The position numbers and the translations under genes are program-made. The notes under the pieces are model-generated. The model had not been told where the DNA came from, searched no databases, and was given only the letters and a program-made list of their open reading frames with translations. This document shows positions 44,451 through 56,000 of a DNA stretch of 64,000 nucleotides, in pieces. The stretch is from the NCBI GenBank assembly GCA_963932145.1, contig OZ010580.1, positions 38,119,855 through 38,183,854 of the forward strand, written 5' to 3'. Source of the stretch: Acanthosepion lycidas. Its lineage: Eukaryota > Mollusca > Cephalopoda > Sepiida > Sepiidae. Numbering within the stretch: the stretch's first letter is position 1; each line of letters begins with the position of its first letter.

Positions 44451-45565
44451 ACCTATTCTCCCAGGGAGGCCTTAATTCCTGGCCAGTGACTAATTTTCAG
44501 TCCATTCCTACAATAAAATATTTTGCAAAACATTACTGTAAAAGGATCATTAACATTATATATTGAACAGCCATATTCTCTCAGTAATGCTACCTTATTT
44601 CTTGAACACTGACATTCTCTTTCTTACTGACTTTCAATGATTTCCTTAGAAAATTATCATTATATATCGAACACCCCAATTCTCTCAGTAATGCTTTCTT
44701 TAATTCCTGACTACTGATAATCGATTTTAGGGTGCCCAAAAACATGCAATTTTAAAAAGTGATGACCTGTAAATATTGTAGTTACTCAAGAATGGCATTG
44801 TATTATAATAAAAAGTTTTTGACCTATAAAATAAGAATCATAATTGTTTATATAATATTATATAATATAATTATGTCAGTGTTGACAAAGAGTAGAATAA
44901 CTTTTTCAATCCTCACTTCCTTAATGATAGTTATGGGGGAGTGTTTTTCCCACAAAGTCATTCAGTTGGAATCTTAACTGTCAGTCATCGTGACATGTCA
45001 GAGACAAGATATCTGGTAATGGCTCAGAGAACAGGGAGAAATATATTCATGCTTTTCCCATATTACTTTTTGCCTTCTATAAAGATTAATGCTGTTTGTT
45101 TCATAATCATGTATGTATTTATAATTTTAATAAATCTCCCTATTGTAAATCATATTATCTTCTGTTTTCATTGAAAGGATAAATGCTGAGTTTTGATTCC
45201 CTGCTGAAAGTCCCAAGTAATTATTGTGTTATAATACACAAAAGGAACAACTCTCTTATTGTACCCTACTTTCACTTTCAGATTGTTGGAATCTTACAGA
45301 CATGTCACTTGACTGACGAATAAATCAACACAATCACTATTGTTCTCCTCATTCATTTTACCATATTCATTATGTTTGCCATCAGTTATTTCGCAAATAT
45401 CTTTGGGAGGGGCTCATGCTCCGTTTGTCAATTACGACTGTAGTATCAAAGATATCTTTGGCTCAGGAATTGTCTGACCTGCTCTCTTGAATTTATATTA
45501 GAATGGACATTCTCCAATAAAGATGTTTGATTTTAGACTTTTAGGCTCCCAATAATAATCATTTG
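44451..45565. other. Unassigned AT-rich sequence
   Basis: A 65-70-bp phrase with TCTCTCAGTAATGCT and TTCTTGA.CACTGA recurs at about 44577 and 44676, a weak duplication. No gene is seen. Confidence 0.45.
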
Positions 45566-45569
45566 TTAT

Positions 45570-45570
45570 T

Positions 45571-45602
<32 letters not shown>
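45570..45602. repeat. (GT)n(GA)n microsatellite
   Basis: GT run then GA run. Confidence 0.9.
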
Positions 45603-45603
<1 letters not shown>

Positions 45604-45763
45604 CCTACAAGCAAACATACATACACATTTCCTGCTGTATGTATGACTGTAAACAAAAAGCTGCATATATTCATATATAAAACTTTAAAATATGAAAAAT
45701 GCAAATTAATGACTATAAAATACCTCTCTTAATGCTTAAAAATAGCTGTAAATATATTCAAAT

Positions 45764-45779
45764 ACACACACACACACAA

Positions 45780-45813
<34 letters not shown>
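45764..45813. repeat. (CA)n(TA)n microsatellite
   Basis: CA run, then TA run ending at the mariner pseudogene boundary. Confidence 0.9.
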
Positions 45814-45815
<2 letters not shown>

Positions 45816-45816
<1 letters not shown>

Positions 45817-46560
45817 TGTAATCTAAATTATGCAAAGATTAAAATAACTCTGAACTCATTTTAACAGATATATTTACCAAACTGCACAAAAATATTTTGA
45901 AATAGTAAAGAGTAAACTTATTTAACGAAATCACCATCGGCTTCAAACACAGCCTCCAGACTACTTAAGAATTTCCTGCAACTCTTTTGAAATATCTCCT
46001 TGTTTAAGTTGGTAAATGCTGCTTTAATCCTTGCCTTTAGTTCATCTTTGGTGCTAAGGAGTTTTGTTGGTCTCTCACTCAACAATGCTTCACACATAAT
46101 AATCAAGGGGGTTGCAATGTGGTAAGTTAGGTGGCCAGATATAAGGGGTAATGTGAATGCAAAAATTGTCTGACAGCCATGACTGGGTTCTCCTGCTTGT
46201 GTGGCATGGTGCAGAGTCCTGTTGCCAGACACAGGGTTTTCCAGCAGCCACCCTCTTGACCTAGGCCAGCATTACCTCCACAGGGCACTTGATGTAGGCC
46301 TCTAGATTGACACTGAGGCCTTATGGAAGATGAATAGAGGCATAACGTCACCATCACTAGTGATCACTCCAAACACCATGATGACTGGATATATCATCAA
46401 ACTCTTTCTGGACCCTCTGCACCCAAATACTCTGAAATGTTTGTATTGGAGCTTCTGACATGAATGCCAAGCATTACAGTAGGCCGTTTTCAAATTTTTG
46501 GTAGAGTGAATTGCATCATAGTGCTCTTTTTCTCAAAGATAGTGCCTAACTAACCTTACT
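45816..46560 (-). pseudogene. mariner/IS630-type transposase pseudogene, copy 2
   Basis: Minus strand. MVFGVITSDGDVMPLFIFHK is near 46370-46310, followed by a decayed middle with GNRTLHHATQAGEPSHGCQT (the DSAPCHTS-type region out of frame), then a good C-terminus: TKDELKARIKAAFTNLNKEI then a SSLEAV...DGDF end at about 45920. It is longer on the N-terminal side than copy 1 but lacks the helix-turn-helix domain. The region downstream of its stop (CATTTTAACAGATATATTTA, then CTAAATTATGCAAAGA) is shared with copy 1. Disabled by several frameshifts. Confidence 0.8.
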
Positions 46561-46649
46561 GTACCAACAAAATCAGAAACAACACACATACATGAAATTA
46601 AATATATAAGATGGCGACAATTTAACCATCGCACTCTGTATAACAGTGG

Positions 46650-46870
46650 CTCTTGGCATTGAAAGTTAAACTGGTGCACCACATTCAAATTCCAGTTGAT
46701 TCACTTACACTTACTTTACAATAATGGCCTTGGGAAAGGTACGGATCCATCTTCTTCCAGCTATGGGTTAAATAGCAGGGTAGAGTGGGTTCATTTACCT
46801 TGCATATCTGCTTGTCTACAAGAAGAAAAATTCTAAATTGAAACTTGAAGAGGACTGTTTTGTAAATTTG
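46650..46870 (+). mobile_element. SINE family A copy
   Basis: CAAATTCCAGTTGATTCACT, CTTGGGAAAGGTACGGATCC and CCAGCTATGGGTTAAATAGC follow in family order. Confidence 0.65.
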
Positions 46871-47310
<440 letters not shown>

Positions 47311-47560
47311 ATTTTTAACATAAAAAATATGATTTTTTGTTAAATGTCCCCATTGAAATTGCTGTATCACAATGAACAGTTTTCAAATTTTGAAAATCAC
47401 TCCATACATATATAAAATGCTTTATGAAATTAACTAAGTCAGACAATTATTTTAATATATTTTCTGTTTATACATTATTTTTGTACATACAAATATTTAA
47501 GTAAATGCTCTGTTTCTATAATAAACAGTATTAACTACATTTACTGGCCTGAATGTCCAA
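47311..47560. other. Unassigned AT-rich stretch
   Basis: Nothing recognised. Confidence 0.5.
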
Positions 47561-47564
47561 GAAA

Positions 47565-47705
47565 TTTCATAGAAAATATGTGTCCTCTGACACAAATTGA
47601 ACCTGTATCCTATCTGGTTCCATCATATAGCTTGATGTGCTATACCATTTAACTATAGAGGAAGTGTCTGGTTAGCAAAGTGGTATAAATGGTATAGCAT
47701 GTCAG
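47565..47705 (-). mobile_element. tRNA-like SINE head (minus strand) with inverted repeat
   Basis: On the minus strand AGTTAAATGGTATAGCACAT is A-box-like and ACAGGTTCAATTTGTGTC is B-box-like. TGCTATACCATTT at 47638 and AAATGGTATAGCA near 47688 form an inverted pair. Confidence 0.45.
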
Positions 47706-47745
47706 TTCAAATGTATCTATAAAAATATTGTATAAACAGAAAATT

Positions 47746-47750
<5 letters not shown>

Positions 47751-47796
<46 letters not shown>
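47751..47796. repeat. (TA)n microsatellite
   Basis: Pure TA run. GGCTGTTATTAATTTCACTG after it also occurs at about 42218, outside any family I can define. Confidence 0.9.
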
Positions 47797-47798
<2 letters not shown>

Positions 47799-48004
47799 CT
47801 GTTATTAATTTCACTGTTTAAGAAAATGAAAAACAGGGATATCATGTGCTCAGTAAAAATAATAAGAAATATATACCCATCATATGTGTTTTTATTGTTT
47901 CAAATGTTATTCTTATTGGATGCCCACATTTGAGTAGATGCTACATTCACTTTAAACACTATTTATTTTGTTTACCAACCTGTGTATGCAAAAAACTTAA
48001 TAAA

Positions 48005-48115
48005 TATAATGTGACTCATCAGATGGATTTCAACTTGCATCCTTCTTTGCAGGATAAACCACCATCTGATCCTGTGTGCTTTTATTGCACAGCCATGAAG
48101 AGTGTCATAATAAAG
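48005..48115 (-). mobile_element. SINE family C copy (minus strand)
   Basis: The complement contains CACAGGATCAGATGGTGGTT and GGATGCAAGTTGAAATCCAT, matching the 12.8 kb copy's ACTGGATCAAATGGTGGTTT and GACGCATGTTTGATGCC. Confidence 0.5.
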
Positions 48116-48185
48116 CAAGTTTTTATTTTGTCTATAAGGCAAACTGACTTGTTCAGATTTTCCTGAAACACATATCTTCTCAGTT

Positions 48186-49080
48186 TTGTATTTGAAACGT
48201 AAATAAAACAGTATGTAAATTTTCAATCCAGTATATTTTTATTACTTTTAAACTTTCATATTTAATAACATGTAAAACTTACTTTCACTCAAATATTACA
48301 ATTTCATACATTTATAATAAACGAAAAAAAAAAAAATTTTTAATGTGGGCCAAATATGGAATGTAGATGAAGTATCAGTAACATTCAATATAACATCCAG
48401 TCATTTTTTATTTAACATTTCCTGATCAAATGTAATACAGTCTTAAATACCATCAAATATGGTAGGTAACAATTTGATCTAATAAATTACACTTCTTCAC
48501 TGAAATGTAAATTTCTCTTATAGAAAAACGGATGCAAATCAAGCCTAGTCATTTATCTGCACTTTTGTTAAATGTTCTCAACAAGGACTATTTGGAAAGT
48601 GCTTGTGAAATTGCAATTTGATCATCTGGCTTTCAGAAAAGAAACAATAAAACTATACAAGATTGTCAATGAATATTGACAGTTTAGAAAATTCTTGCCA
48701 ATTCTTCCAATTCTGCAAAAATGAACATCACTTCTACAATTTGACACAGAGCTAATCACAAACCCACTAAAAAGAATAAAAAATATTTAAACCATTAAAT
48801 TTAAATAAAGATATAAATAATACATTAAAAAATGATATTTCTATAATCCCTTAAAAAGTTTTAATCACTAAAATACCCCTTAAATTATGTTATAATAGGA
48901 CCCTGTAAATATATGTTAATGCTGTAGATGCTCTTGCGGAGTATGAGGCCACATCCTCACAAAGCTAGGAGTTGCTGCTGTAGTTTCTGAAACAAGTAGT
49001 TTTTTTTTATAGAGTAGAGTTACTAGTTCTACACTCAATCTGTTTTGAATTCAGTGTAGATTTCTTTACTAGTTGCCAAC
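48186..49080. other. Unassigned AT-rich sequence
   Basis: Nothing recognised. Confidence 0.5.
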
Positions 49081-49084
49081 TACA

Positions 49085-49215
49085 GCTAGAGAGAACTATC
49101 TTCCCTGTTATTAACTCCTAGATGGAGGAAGAAAACATGGCTTCATACTTTTCCAAAAGATATTTGTGCAAAAATGAATACAACGACCTTGACATATCAG
49201 TCCACCTTTCCGTAC
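49085..49215 (-). mobile_element. SINE family A fragment (minus strand)
   Basis: The complement carries TTTTGGAAAAGTATGAAGCC and a decayed ACTCCTAGATGGAGG segment equivalent to the CCAGCTATGGGTTAAATAGC block. Confidence 0.45.
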
Positions 49216-49257
49216 CAATAACTGCTATACTTGGAGCTTTTATATTTATATATATAT

Positions 49258-49428
49258 ATATATGATGAAAACAGTTTTAATGTATGCTATATTTATGGGT
49301 AAAAGTTCCAATATTATCAAGTATTGAGTGTATGTAAATATAAAAGTGGATACTGAATGTTGACAGTTTGTTTATTGCTCAAATGCAATGAAATGGACTG
49401 TTGTCACTTGGTGTTGACTTCAGCATCC

Positions 49429-49466
<38 letters not shown>
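49258..49466. mobile_element. Palindromic repeat family P, copy 3, with (TA)n
   Basis: GAAAACAGTTTTAATGTATG, TATTTATGGGTAAAAGTTCC and ATATAAAAGTGGATACTGAA match the 7.1 kb copy. The second arm is GGACTGTTGTCACTTGGTGT with TGACTTCAGCATCCACTTTA, the inverted partner of GTGGATACTGAATGTTGACA. Arms are more diverged than at 7.2 kb. TA runs lie on both sides (about 49250 and 49432-49466). Confidence 0.65.
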
Positions 49467-49472
<6 letters not shown>

Positions 49473-49484
49473 GTTTAAAAATCA

Positions 49485-49550
49485 GGAGATCAGTTGAATC
49501 TGCTATCTTGGTTTCAACCTTACAGTATCTTCAGGTGATTTTTTATCAAA
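49485..49550 (-). ncRNA. Decayed hammerhead-like motif
   Basis: On the minus strand CTGAAGA (49534-49528), then GAAAC (GAAA at 49515-49512), then an ATA triplet, paralleling the two motifs in the 9.5-10.5 kb element. Stem II and stem I pairings have mostly been lost. Confidence 0.35.
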
Positions 49551-50365
49551 TGACCTCTTAATACTTTATTTTTTTTTAAATATTCTAATGAATACCATAT
49601 TATTATTATTATTATTTTTTAAATAATAAATGCATGACATTGGGTGTAATAGAAAGGGAGTAGGTGGATGTGAAGAAGAAAGAAGAAAAGCAAAAAAAAA
49701 AGAATTTCCGGATCCAAAGAACAGTGGGAACCAGAAATCCAAAGTCTTGACTCCTTGCATATATATTAAGAAATTCCTCTTAAGCACATATGAGGCTGGA
49801 TAAAAAAAAAGAAAATTTACATTTCAATTAACACCCTCGCCATTAATAATTTTATAATACCCTTGCTTTTGTTCTCTCCCCACTTCTTCACAAATATTTT
49901 TTGAATCATAAAATAAAAATGTAATAAAACTAAGATATTATTTTATTAGAAAAGTTTTAAATTGTTTTTATGAATAACATATAGACATTATTGTTTTAAG
50001 AAAAATCTTTTTTCAATGAATAATGAATTGTTTTTATTTTTTTTAAATTTAATTAGAATAATTTATAAACTTTTATGTCTTTTAAAACTCTGCATTAATT
50101 TGTAGCTGTCAAGTGACATTGTTATTAAATAAAAACTATATTTACAAATGGAAAAGCTTACTACAATTCAACAACTCCCCCAGTATTTTCAAAATAATTA
50201 AAAAAAAATTTTTTTGTATGTATAAACATGTCAATTTTTGTAAATAGAGACATCCATACACAATGTTATCGGAAAATAATTGATTAATAAATTTAAAGCC
50301 AGAATTCAATATAACCGTAAATTACAGAGAATATTTGGTTAAATTTTTAAGATTATTATATAGTT
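49551..50365. other. Unassigned AT-rich sequence
   Basis: Contains an ATT repeat near 49600 and A runs; no gene recognised. Confidence 0.5.
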
Positions 50366-50369
50366 ATAT

Positions 50370-50548
50370 TCATTTAATATACAGGGAATAGACTCTTCTT
50401 GTTCCACTTTCCATATCTAAGGATATCTTGTCTAGTTGTTACTTTTAGTTATTGCTTACCTGTTTCTCCTGAGCCCAGGGATTGAACTCACAATTACTAT
50501 GTCACCAAATTTATGAGCCAATGCTTTTATCCATTAGGCTGTTGTCCT
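50370..50548 (-). mobile_element. tRNA-headed SINE (family D), copy 1
   Basis: Minus strand: CAGCCTAATGGATAAAAGCA as A-box part, GTGAGTTCAATCCCTGGGCT as B box, then a body ending in AATAGACTC-complement words near 50385. Truncated relative to copy 2, which continues into a hammerhead-like tail. Confidence 0.65.
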
Positions 50549-50689
50549 TTGTGCTGTGGGGTACAGGCTTGGATTCAATGAAAACACTGTGAGCATTAAC
50601 TGAGCTATCTTAGAACAAGACAAGATATGAATGGCAAAATGAGAAAAATGATCCACCTCTAAAAAATTTGTGAACTGATTTTTTTTTTT

Positions 50690-51045
50690 TATTCAGTTTT
50701 TTTTTTTTTTTTTACACTACTTGCATTTTTGTTGTTATTACAACATTTCGGCCATTGTGCCCTCTGGCCTTCATCAGGTGTATATCAATCTAGCTCAAAT
50801 ACAAGGAATTCTGAACTGAACACTTTATTTAATCTACAAGAATAGACTGTTCTCATTCCACTGTCCATGTCTAGGGATAGCTCATCTAGTTCTCATTTTT
50901 AATACTACTCAGTTATTGCTTACCTTGTTCCCACTGAGCCCAAGTATAGACTGCCCATCCCAGGGATTGAACTCACAATTACTATATCACCAAATTAATG
51001 AACCAATGCTTTTATCCACTAGTCTATTGTTCTGTAGGGCAATAT
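50690..51045 (-). mobile_element. tRNA-headed SINE (family D), copy 2, with hammerhead-like tail
   Basis: Minus strand, in order: head ACTAGTGGATAAAAGCATTG (51023-51004), B box GTGAGTTCAATCCCTGGG (50976-50959), a body shared with copy 1, then the tail CTGATGAAGGCCAGAGGGCA followed by CAATGGCCGAAATGTTGTAA, ending in an A tail (T run at 50692-50713 on the plus strand). About 350 bp. Confidence 0.65.
50740..50790 (-). ncRNA. Hammerhead-like core in SINE tail
   Basis: CTGATGA (50777-50771) and GAAA (50749-50746) flank a stem II of GGCC/GGCC. The following TGTTGTA offers a possible short stem III and a GTA triplet. Stem I is not evident, so catalytic ability is doubtful. Confidence 0.4.
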
Positions 51046-51265
51046 AAGTGTAACCACGTGAGTAGATTAAATTTAATGTAATTAAATTTCATTCATTCTA
51101 ATGATTCTATCTGTATATCTCTCTCTCTCTCAGATATATATATCTATATATATATAAAATATATTTAAAGAGAGAGTAAGGGAACAAATATTAAAAGCAA
51201 TGGATTTTAGTTGTCAGCAAGTGATGCACATTATTACCTACCTAGTAGGGCTATAAGAATTTTTT
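51046..51265. other. Short unassigned stretch with (CT)n and (TA)n
   Basis: CT run at about 51119-51131 and imperfect TA at 51134-51158; no gene. Confidence 0.6.
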
Positions 51266-51270
51266 TTTTT

Positions 51271-51700
51271 TTTTAATCATTTCACCCCAAGCAAAGTGAT
51301 AATGACACTAATATGCAAGGAGTTACAGGAGTGAAAGAGAATCAGAAGACTTTAATGGAGAGAAATGAAATAAAGAAATAGCACAATAAAAGAACAGGAT
51401 TCAGGAAAACAAAAAATAGGGATTGATATTCCATTTGAATTTTTGAGGATTGTAGGTGGCAGGGAAGCAAGAAATTGGAAGGGAGTTCCACAGGCGAGAA
51501 GTGTGAGAAAAGAAACTATTAGAATAGAACTGATGAATCTAGCTAGTTCAACAGTAAAACAGTGAGACCTTGTTGCCAATCTAGTAGCACACTTAAATTT
51601 ATGTAGTAGAGATACTAAGAAGAACAGCTCATTAAAATAATGCGATGAAAATATTTGTAGAAAAGGCAGAGGGAAGCCATGTCATGTTAGTGATAAAGTG
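51271..51700 (-). mobile_element. LINE family A, 5'-truncated minus-strand copy
   Basis: The 3' terminus lies at 51271-51290 (complement CTTGGGGTGAAATGATTAAA). A 75-codon frame at 51579-51352 encodes ATRSHCFTVELARF, the best-preserved sample of the family's C-terminal TRSH.FTVELAR motif. GGAACTCCCTTCCAATTTCT follows on the minus strand. Confidence 0.75.
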
Positions 51701-53060
51701 ATAAATTATGATTAAGTAAAAATGACATTTAAAAGGAAATTAAGTGGTTTGGAAGTAAAGCAAGCATTATTGATAGTGGTGCTACAGTATATGTATATAT
51801 TGAAAAAGGCATTCATAGAGTAATATATATTGCAAAAGAAACATTATTAAATATTCCTCAAAATGGCATTTTTAAAATGAATATTTGGAATCAAATCCCA
51901 TAATGTTAAAGCTCTACAGAATTTGGTCATAAATAAGATAAGACCATGAAATCTTTCAAAATGGCTGCCATGTCTAGATTAAGAAGAAAGTGTTGTCATC
52001 ACTCGAATTAAAAGGAATAAAATAATGAGATTATTAAACTTTGATAAAATTTACTAACAGATGACAGGCACCTTCATCTGACATGAACACCCTGATGAAT
52101 TATTGTCTGATTTGGTCTCATCCCATTGCTGACCATCTTGTCAGGATCTCTGGCCCAAGTTCCAATCTTGACCATACTAGTAAGGCCTTAGTATGTCACT
52201 ATGGGGCCTTTACCCTACCTTCCATTGTTCATCTTTTGGTGGGTGTCAGTTCCACAAGTATTTGCTCATACCATATGGACTTCATGTTTTATTGCATTAG
52301 AAAACATTCCGGCCAGTGTCCAACCCAACTGGGCAGTGGTGGACGTCAATCGATATCTTAATCAATAACTCCTTGACCTGTTCACAACAGCGCAATGAGA
52401 AATTCCAGTCATTGTGCAGTGGGGTGGAACATTTAACACCTCAATAGAAAGCCTTGTCAAGTTGTCTTTCGAATAATTACAAATGCATATATAATTATAT
52501 AATGACCTTACAATAGCAGTCTGGACCTAGTGATTGGAAGGGGTTGGAGGAAACCATGTGTTTCCAATCTGGCAGGGTAGATTGCGGGCACATGGTCCAT
52601 CGTCCAAGATTATGTGGGATTTCTCAATCAGAATTAATTAGGAAAGAGAGAGTTATTGAAGTGGATGTTCAAATTATAGCAGCTTCATCAAAGACTCGTC
52701 AACATCTTGATTTGTACATTTTACTCATCTGGAAGATATGATGTAATCAAGAGGAAAAGAGCAAGAATAGTGGGAAAATGAGATTTCCCCCTTGGCACAG
52801 GTTGTCTATCTGTAATCAGGCCCTTGAAATCTTTCTTCTCAACTCTGATCTATTTACAAAACTATTTACATAAGCTATTACATTGTTGTCGAGGACATAA
52901 AAAATAAACTTGTCTGTTCATTCTTGTTAATCACTGTGTATCTACCAAATAGAATATTATTGCTATTTATAAAGTTTAGTTTAGAAGAGTACAATGCCAC
53001 TTGTGTATGATCGCCATTGAGAAGAAAACTTAGTAAATAAACATAGTGGTCATTTTTGTT
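51701..53060. other. Unassigned sequence
   Basis: A GC-richer patch at 52080-52450 opens a 92-codon frame (52083-52361) with no domain I recognise; it may be an unknown repeat. Nothing else is seen. Confidence 0.4.
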
Positions 53061-53067
53061 TTTCATA

Positions 53068-53495
53068 ATCATTTCACCCCAAGAAAGACAGTAAAGCCAC
53101 TAAGATACTAGGAGTTACTGAGAAAACATTATTGAGAAGAGAAGTACAATAAAAGAACAAGCTTCAAATAGACAATATGAAAAATGATATTGCACTTAAA
53201 TTTTTTTTGACAGGAAAGCAAGAAGCTGGAAGTAAGTTCTACAGGTGAGAAGTATGAGAGAAAAAACTGTTAGTGTAGAACTTATTTACACCTAGCAGTT
53301 TCAACATTACGATACTCAGTACCAATCTAGTACCACACTTAAATTTGTGAGGTTGAGGTATCAAAGAGAAAATCTCATTGGAACAATTGTCATGAAAATA
53401 TTTATAGAAGACCCAGGGAAACTACATTACAATGATGGGAAAAGGACTAAAACTGAGATGTCAGGTCAGGACCAGTAACATTGCAAATTCTTCTT
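53068..53495 (-). mobile_element. LINE family A, 5'-truncated minus-strand copy
   Basis: The 3' terminus complement TTGGGGTGAAATGATTATGA is at 53068. Family blocks follow in order on the minus strand up to ATGTTACTGGTCCTGACCTG near 53470. Confidence 0.7.
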
Positions 53496-54255
53496 TTCTT
53501 TGAGATTATCTTTATGACAATTGACTTACTTAACTTAGTACAATACAAGACTTGTGAGAATTAGGTTCTCTTCTACAAGAATGATTTGTAAAAGTAGTTG
53601 GCCAAACATTTTGATTTACCAAAACCGCATTCCTATTTTCTCTCCAGTCTCTCAGAGTACCATTGATGACAGGGGCTGTACTGAGGGCAGAGGTATTCAT
53701 AGTTGGGATAAGAATGACCTTGAACAACATTCTCTAACAAGTGTTGCAAGAAATAGGATTTAAGATAAACCTTTCCAACACAGAAATTATAATCTGAAAT
53801 TGGAGATAAAGTAGTGATGATATATACTCTAAATGTATTATAAAAATTCAGGATGTGAAATTAATAAATACTAAAAAACTTCAAATAATTCAGTGTATTG
53901 ATCAGTTACGACAAATATAGTATTGGAAATAAGGAGATTGAACATAGGATATGCAATGTACTAAGGGTATTTTTGTCCAACACAGCTCAATGTTATAAAA
54001 CCAAAATATTGAATCTGAAAACTTGAGTCATATTCTTAAACAGTTTTGTTAAATTTAAACTTTTATAGGGATATCATGCATAACATCCAACTTGTTAAAA
54101 AATGTCTCAACTATCAGGCTACATGCAAGCAAATGAGCTTTGTGAGTCTTGCAGATAACCGTTTTTCATCATATCTTGTAGTCTGGTAATACAGAATCAG
54201 AAACAAAGTACTATACTAAATAACAGAAACAATATCACTTGAAGATTTTCAAGAG
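53496..54255. other. Unassigned sequence
   Basis: Overlapping open frames of 66-69 codons on opposite strands near 53550-53760 have no motif. Confidence 0.45.
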
Positions 54256-54770
54256 CAGCAACCACTAAAATGGATAGCACATGTAACTCAAAGAAAAAAT
54301 AATGATATAATCTTGGTCTTGACTTTCCACACGACTTTAAACAAAAAGTTAAGAAGGAAATTCCCATCAGTACTAGAAAGAGTGATAACAATATGTAGAC
54401 ATGAGAAAATTATTTTTCTGAAAAAACATTTTGAGAGAAAGATTTTCTAAATTTCAAGCGATTGTAATGTTAACTGTTTGATCAAAGAATGTTTAATGTT
54501 TCCTTATAAGGGAACAGCTTCTTTCACCCTTACAACTGCCATATTGATTTTTTCTCCCAAAATCTGCTATTACAACATATTATTGCTCAATTTAATCATT
54601 TTCAACAACTAAAATGGATAGCACATGTAAATCAAAGGAAAAATAATGGCATAATTATGATGCCAACCTTTCATGCTACTTTAAACAAAAATTTAGGAAG
54701 TAAATTTCCATCCATCAATACTGGAAAGAGCAATAGCAGCTTGAGAAACCTATTTTCCTGTTTTGAGTGA
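54255..54770. repeat. Diverged direct repeat pair
   Basis: The segment from about 54262 (ACTAAAATGGATAGCACATG) to 54437 is repeated at about 54606-54775 with the same order: AAAGGAAAAATAATGG, TTTAAACAAAAATTTAGGAA, CATCAATACTGGAAAGAGCA. Probably remnants of one older element in two copies; broken translation (KWIAHV.....NND) suggests a coding past. Confidence 0.6.
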
Positions 54771-55650
54771 AAGATTTCAACCAATATTAACATTTATTAC
54801 TCTGTATGTGCTTTCATTTGCTGTACAAAAAAGTTTACCCTGCCAATGAAGGTGACTCTGATTGCTGAACAATACTGTGTTTGAATTTCATAGTTGTGTT
54901 GTCATACCCTGCTATGGCAACAGAAAGAATGACTTTGAGTGAAATTAACAATAAGGATACTGCAATTAAAACCCTTGAAAAAGAATACAGTGGGAAGTAA
55001 TATTAATAATGCAGAGTGCAAAAAGGTTAATGCTATTCTTAGAGCTTCCTGTAGCATTGTCAACTTCTTTTTCTTATATACACTAAAATTTTCTAAAAAA
55101 AAAATATGAGGGAAGAGTGCTCACTAGCAGAGATAGAATAATTATAGATATGAAAAGTGTGGACATAGGAATTAATACCTCATGTTGACTGTCAGTTTCA
55201 TTTCTCTTTCAATCTTCTGATCACATGACCCTACTCCTTTAGCAGACTCTATATAAAAGGCCAGTGGGGTATTAAGGGAAGTAGTGCAAGGAAGAAAATT
55301 GACCTTCTATTTAGCACTAATGCTTAAGGCTATTTAGAGTCATGGCCTTTAGTTATTTATTATTTTAAATATTTATTTAATTTGATGCTGAGTTTTGAAA
55401 TACAATTCATCAGATTTTAGTTATAGGATCTTATTTAATTGTTTGAATTATGGTTGTAGGCAGCATAGGAGGAATTTGTTTTTGTTTGTACTTGGAAATG
55501 ATCAGTGATCTTTTGGTTAGGAATTTATCTTGTTCTAGGAAGGTGGTTATTGCTATTTTCCCCTGTAGGCAAAAGTTACATTGTTTTGTGGTGTTGTTGT
55601 AATCTTATATGTGCATGTACATTGTTTTGCATGATGGTCGCTCTGTAAAA
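54771..55650. other. Unassigned sequence
   Basis: Nothing recognised. Confidence 0.5.
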
Positions 55651-55654
55651 GGCC

Positions 55655-56000
55655 CAAGAGCCACTCGAGGTAGAGGGTTGCAGAGTAAGATGCAGAGTCT
55701 GTGCAGACGTGCAAAGAAGATAACAGTTAAACGTAGACTTGAACAGGTTAAGATTGTAGTGATCAGGAAAGCATCCTCTTGGGACTTGGTTCTATAAAGC
55801 AGTGGTTTGTTGGAAAAAGCTGCTCATGTGGAACTTATGTCACACCAATGGAATATGAAGGGAATGAGGGTGGTTTGCTACAATGTGCATAGCATGGCAG
55901 GTTTTAGTTGTGAAGGTTAGAACTGTTGGAATGAAGGAATGTAGGTCGTCTGAACACTTTCAATGGAAATAGCAAAAGAACTGTGAGATGTTTGTGACGT
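55655..56000 (+). repeat. Dispersed repeat family F (copy 2)
   Basis: Longest copy: CTTGAACAGGTTAAGATTGT, AAGCATCCTCTTGGGACTTG, CACACCAATGGAATATGAAG, GGCAGGTTTTAGTTGTGAAG and AACACTTTCAATGGAAATAG. It aligns with 58.14-58.34 kb along its second half and with 24.39-24.55 kb (minus) along its first half. Broken frames; the encoded or structural function is unknown. Confidence 0.6.

Noticed and set aside
52083-52361. 92-codon open frame in a GC-richer patch as a gene
   Set aside because: No domain, no splice or polyadenylation context that stands out, and the composition fits an unrecognised repeat.
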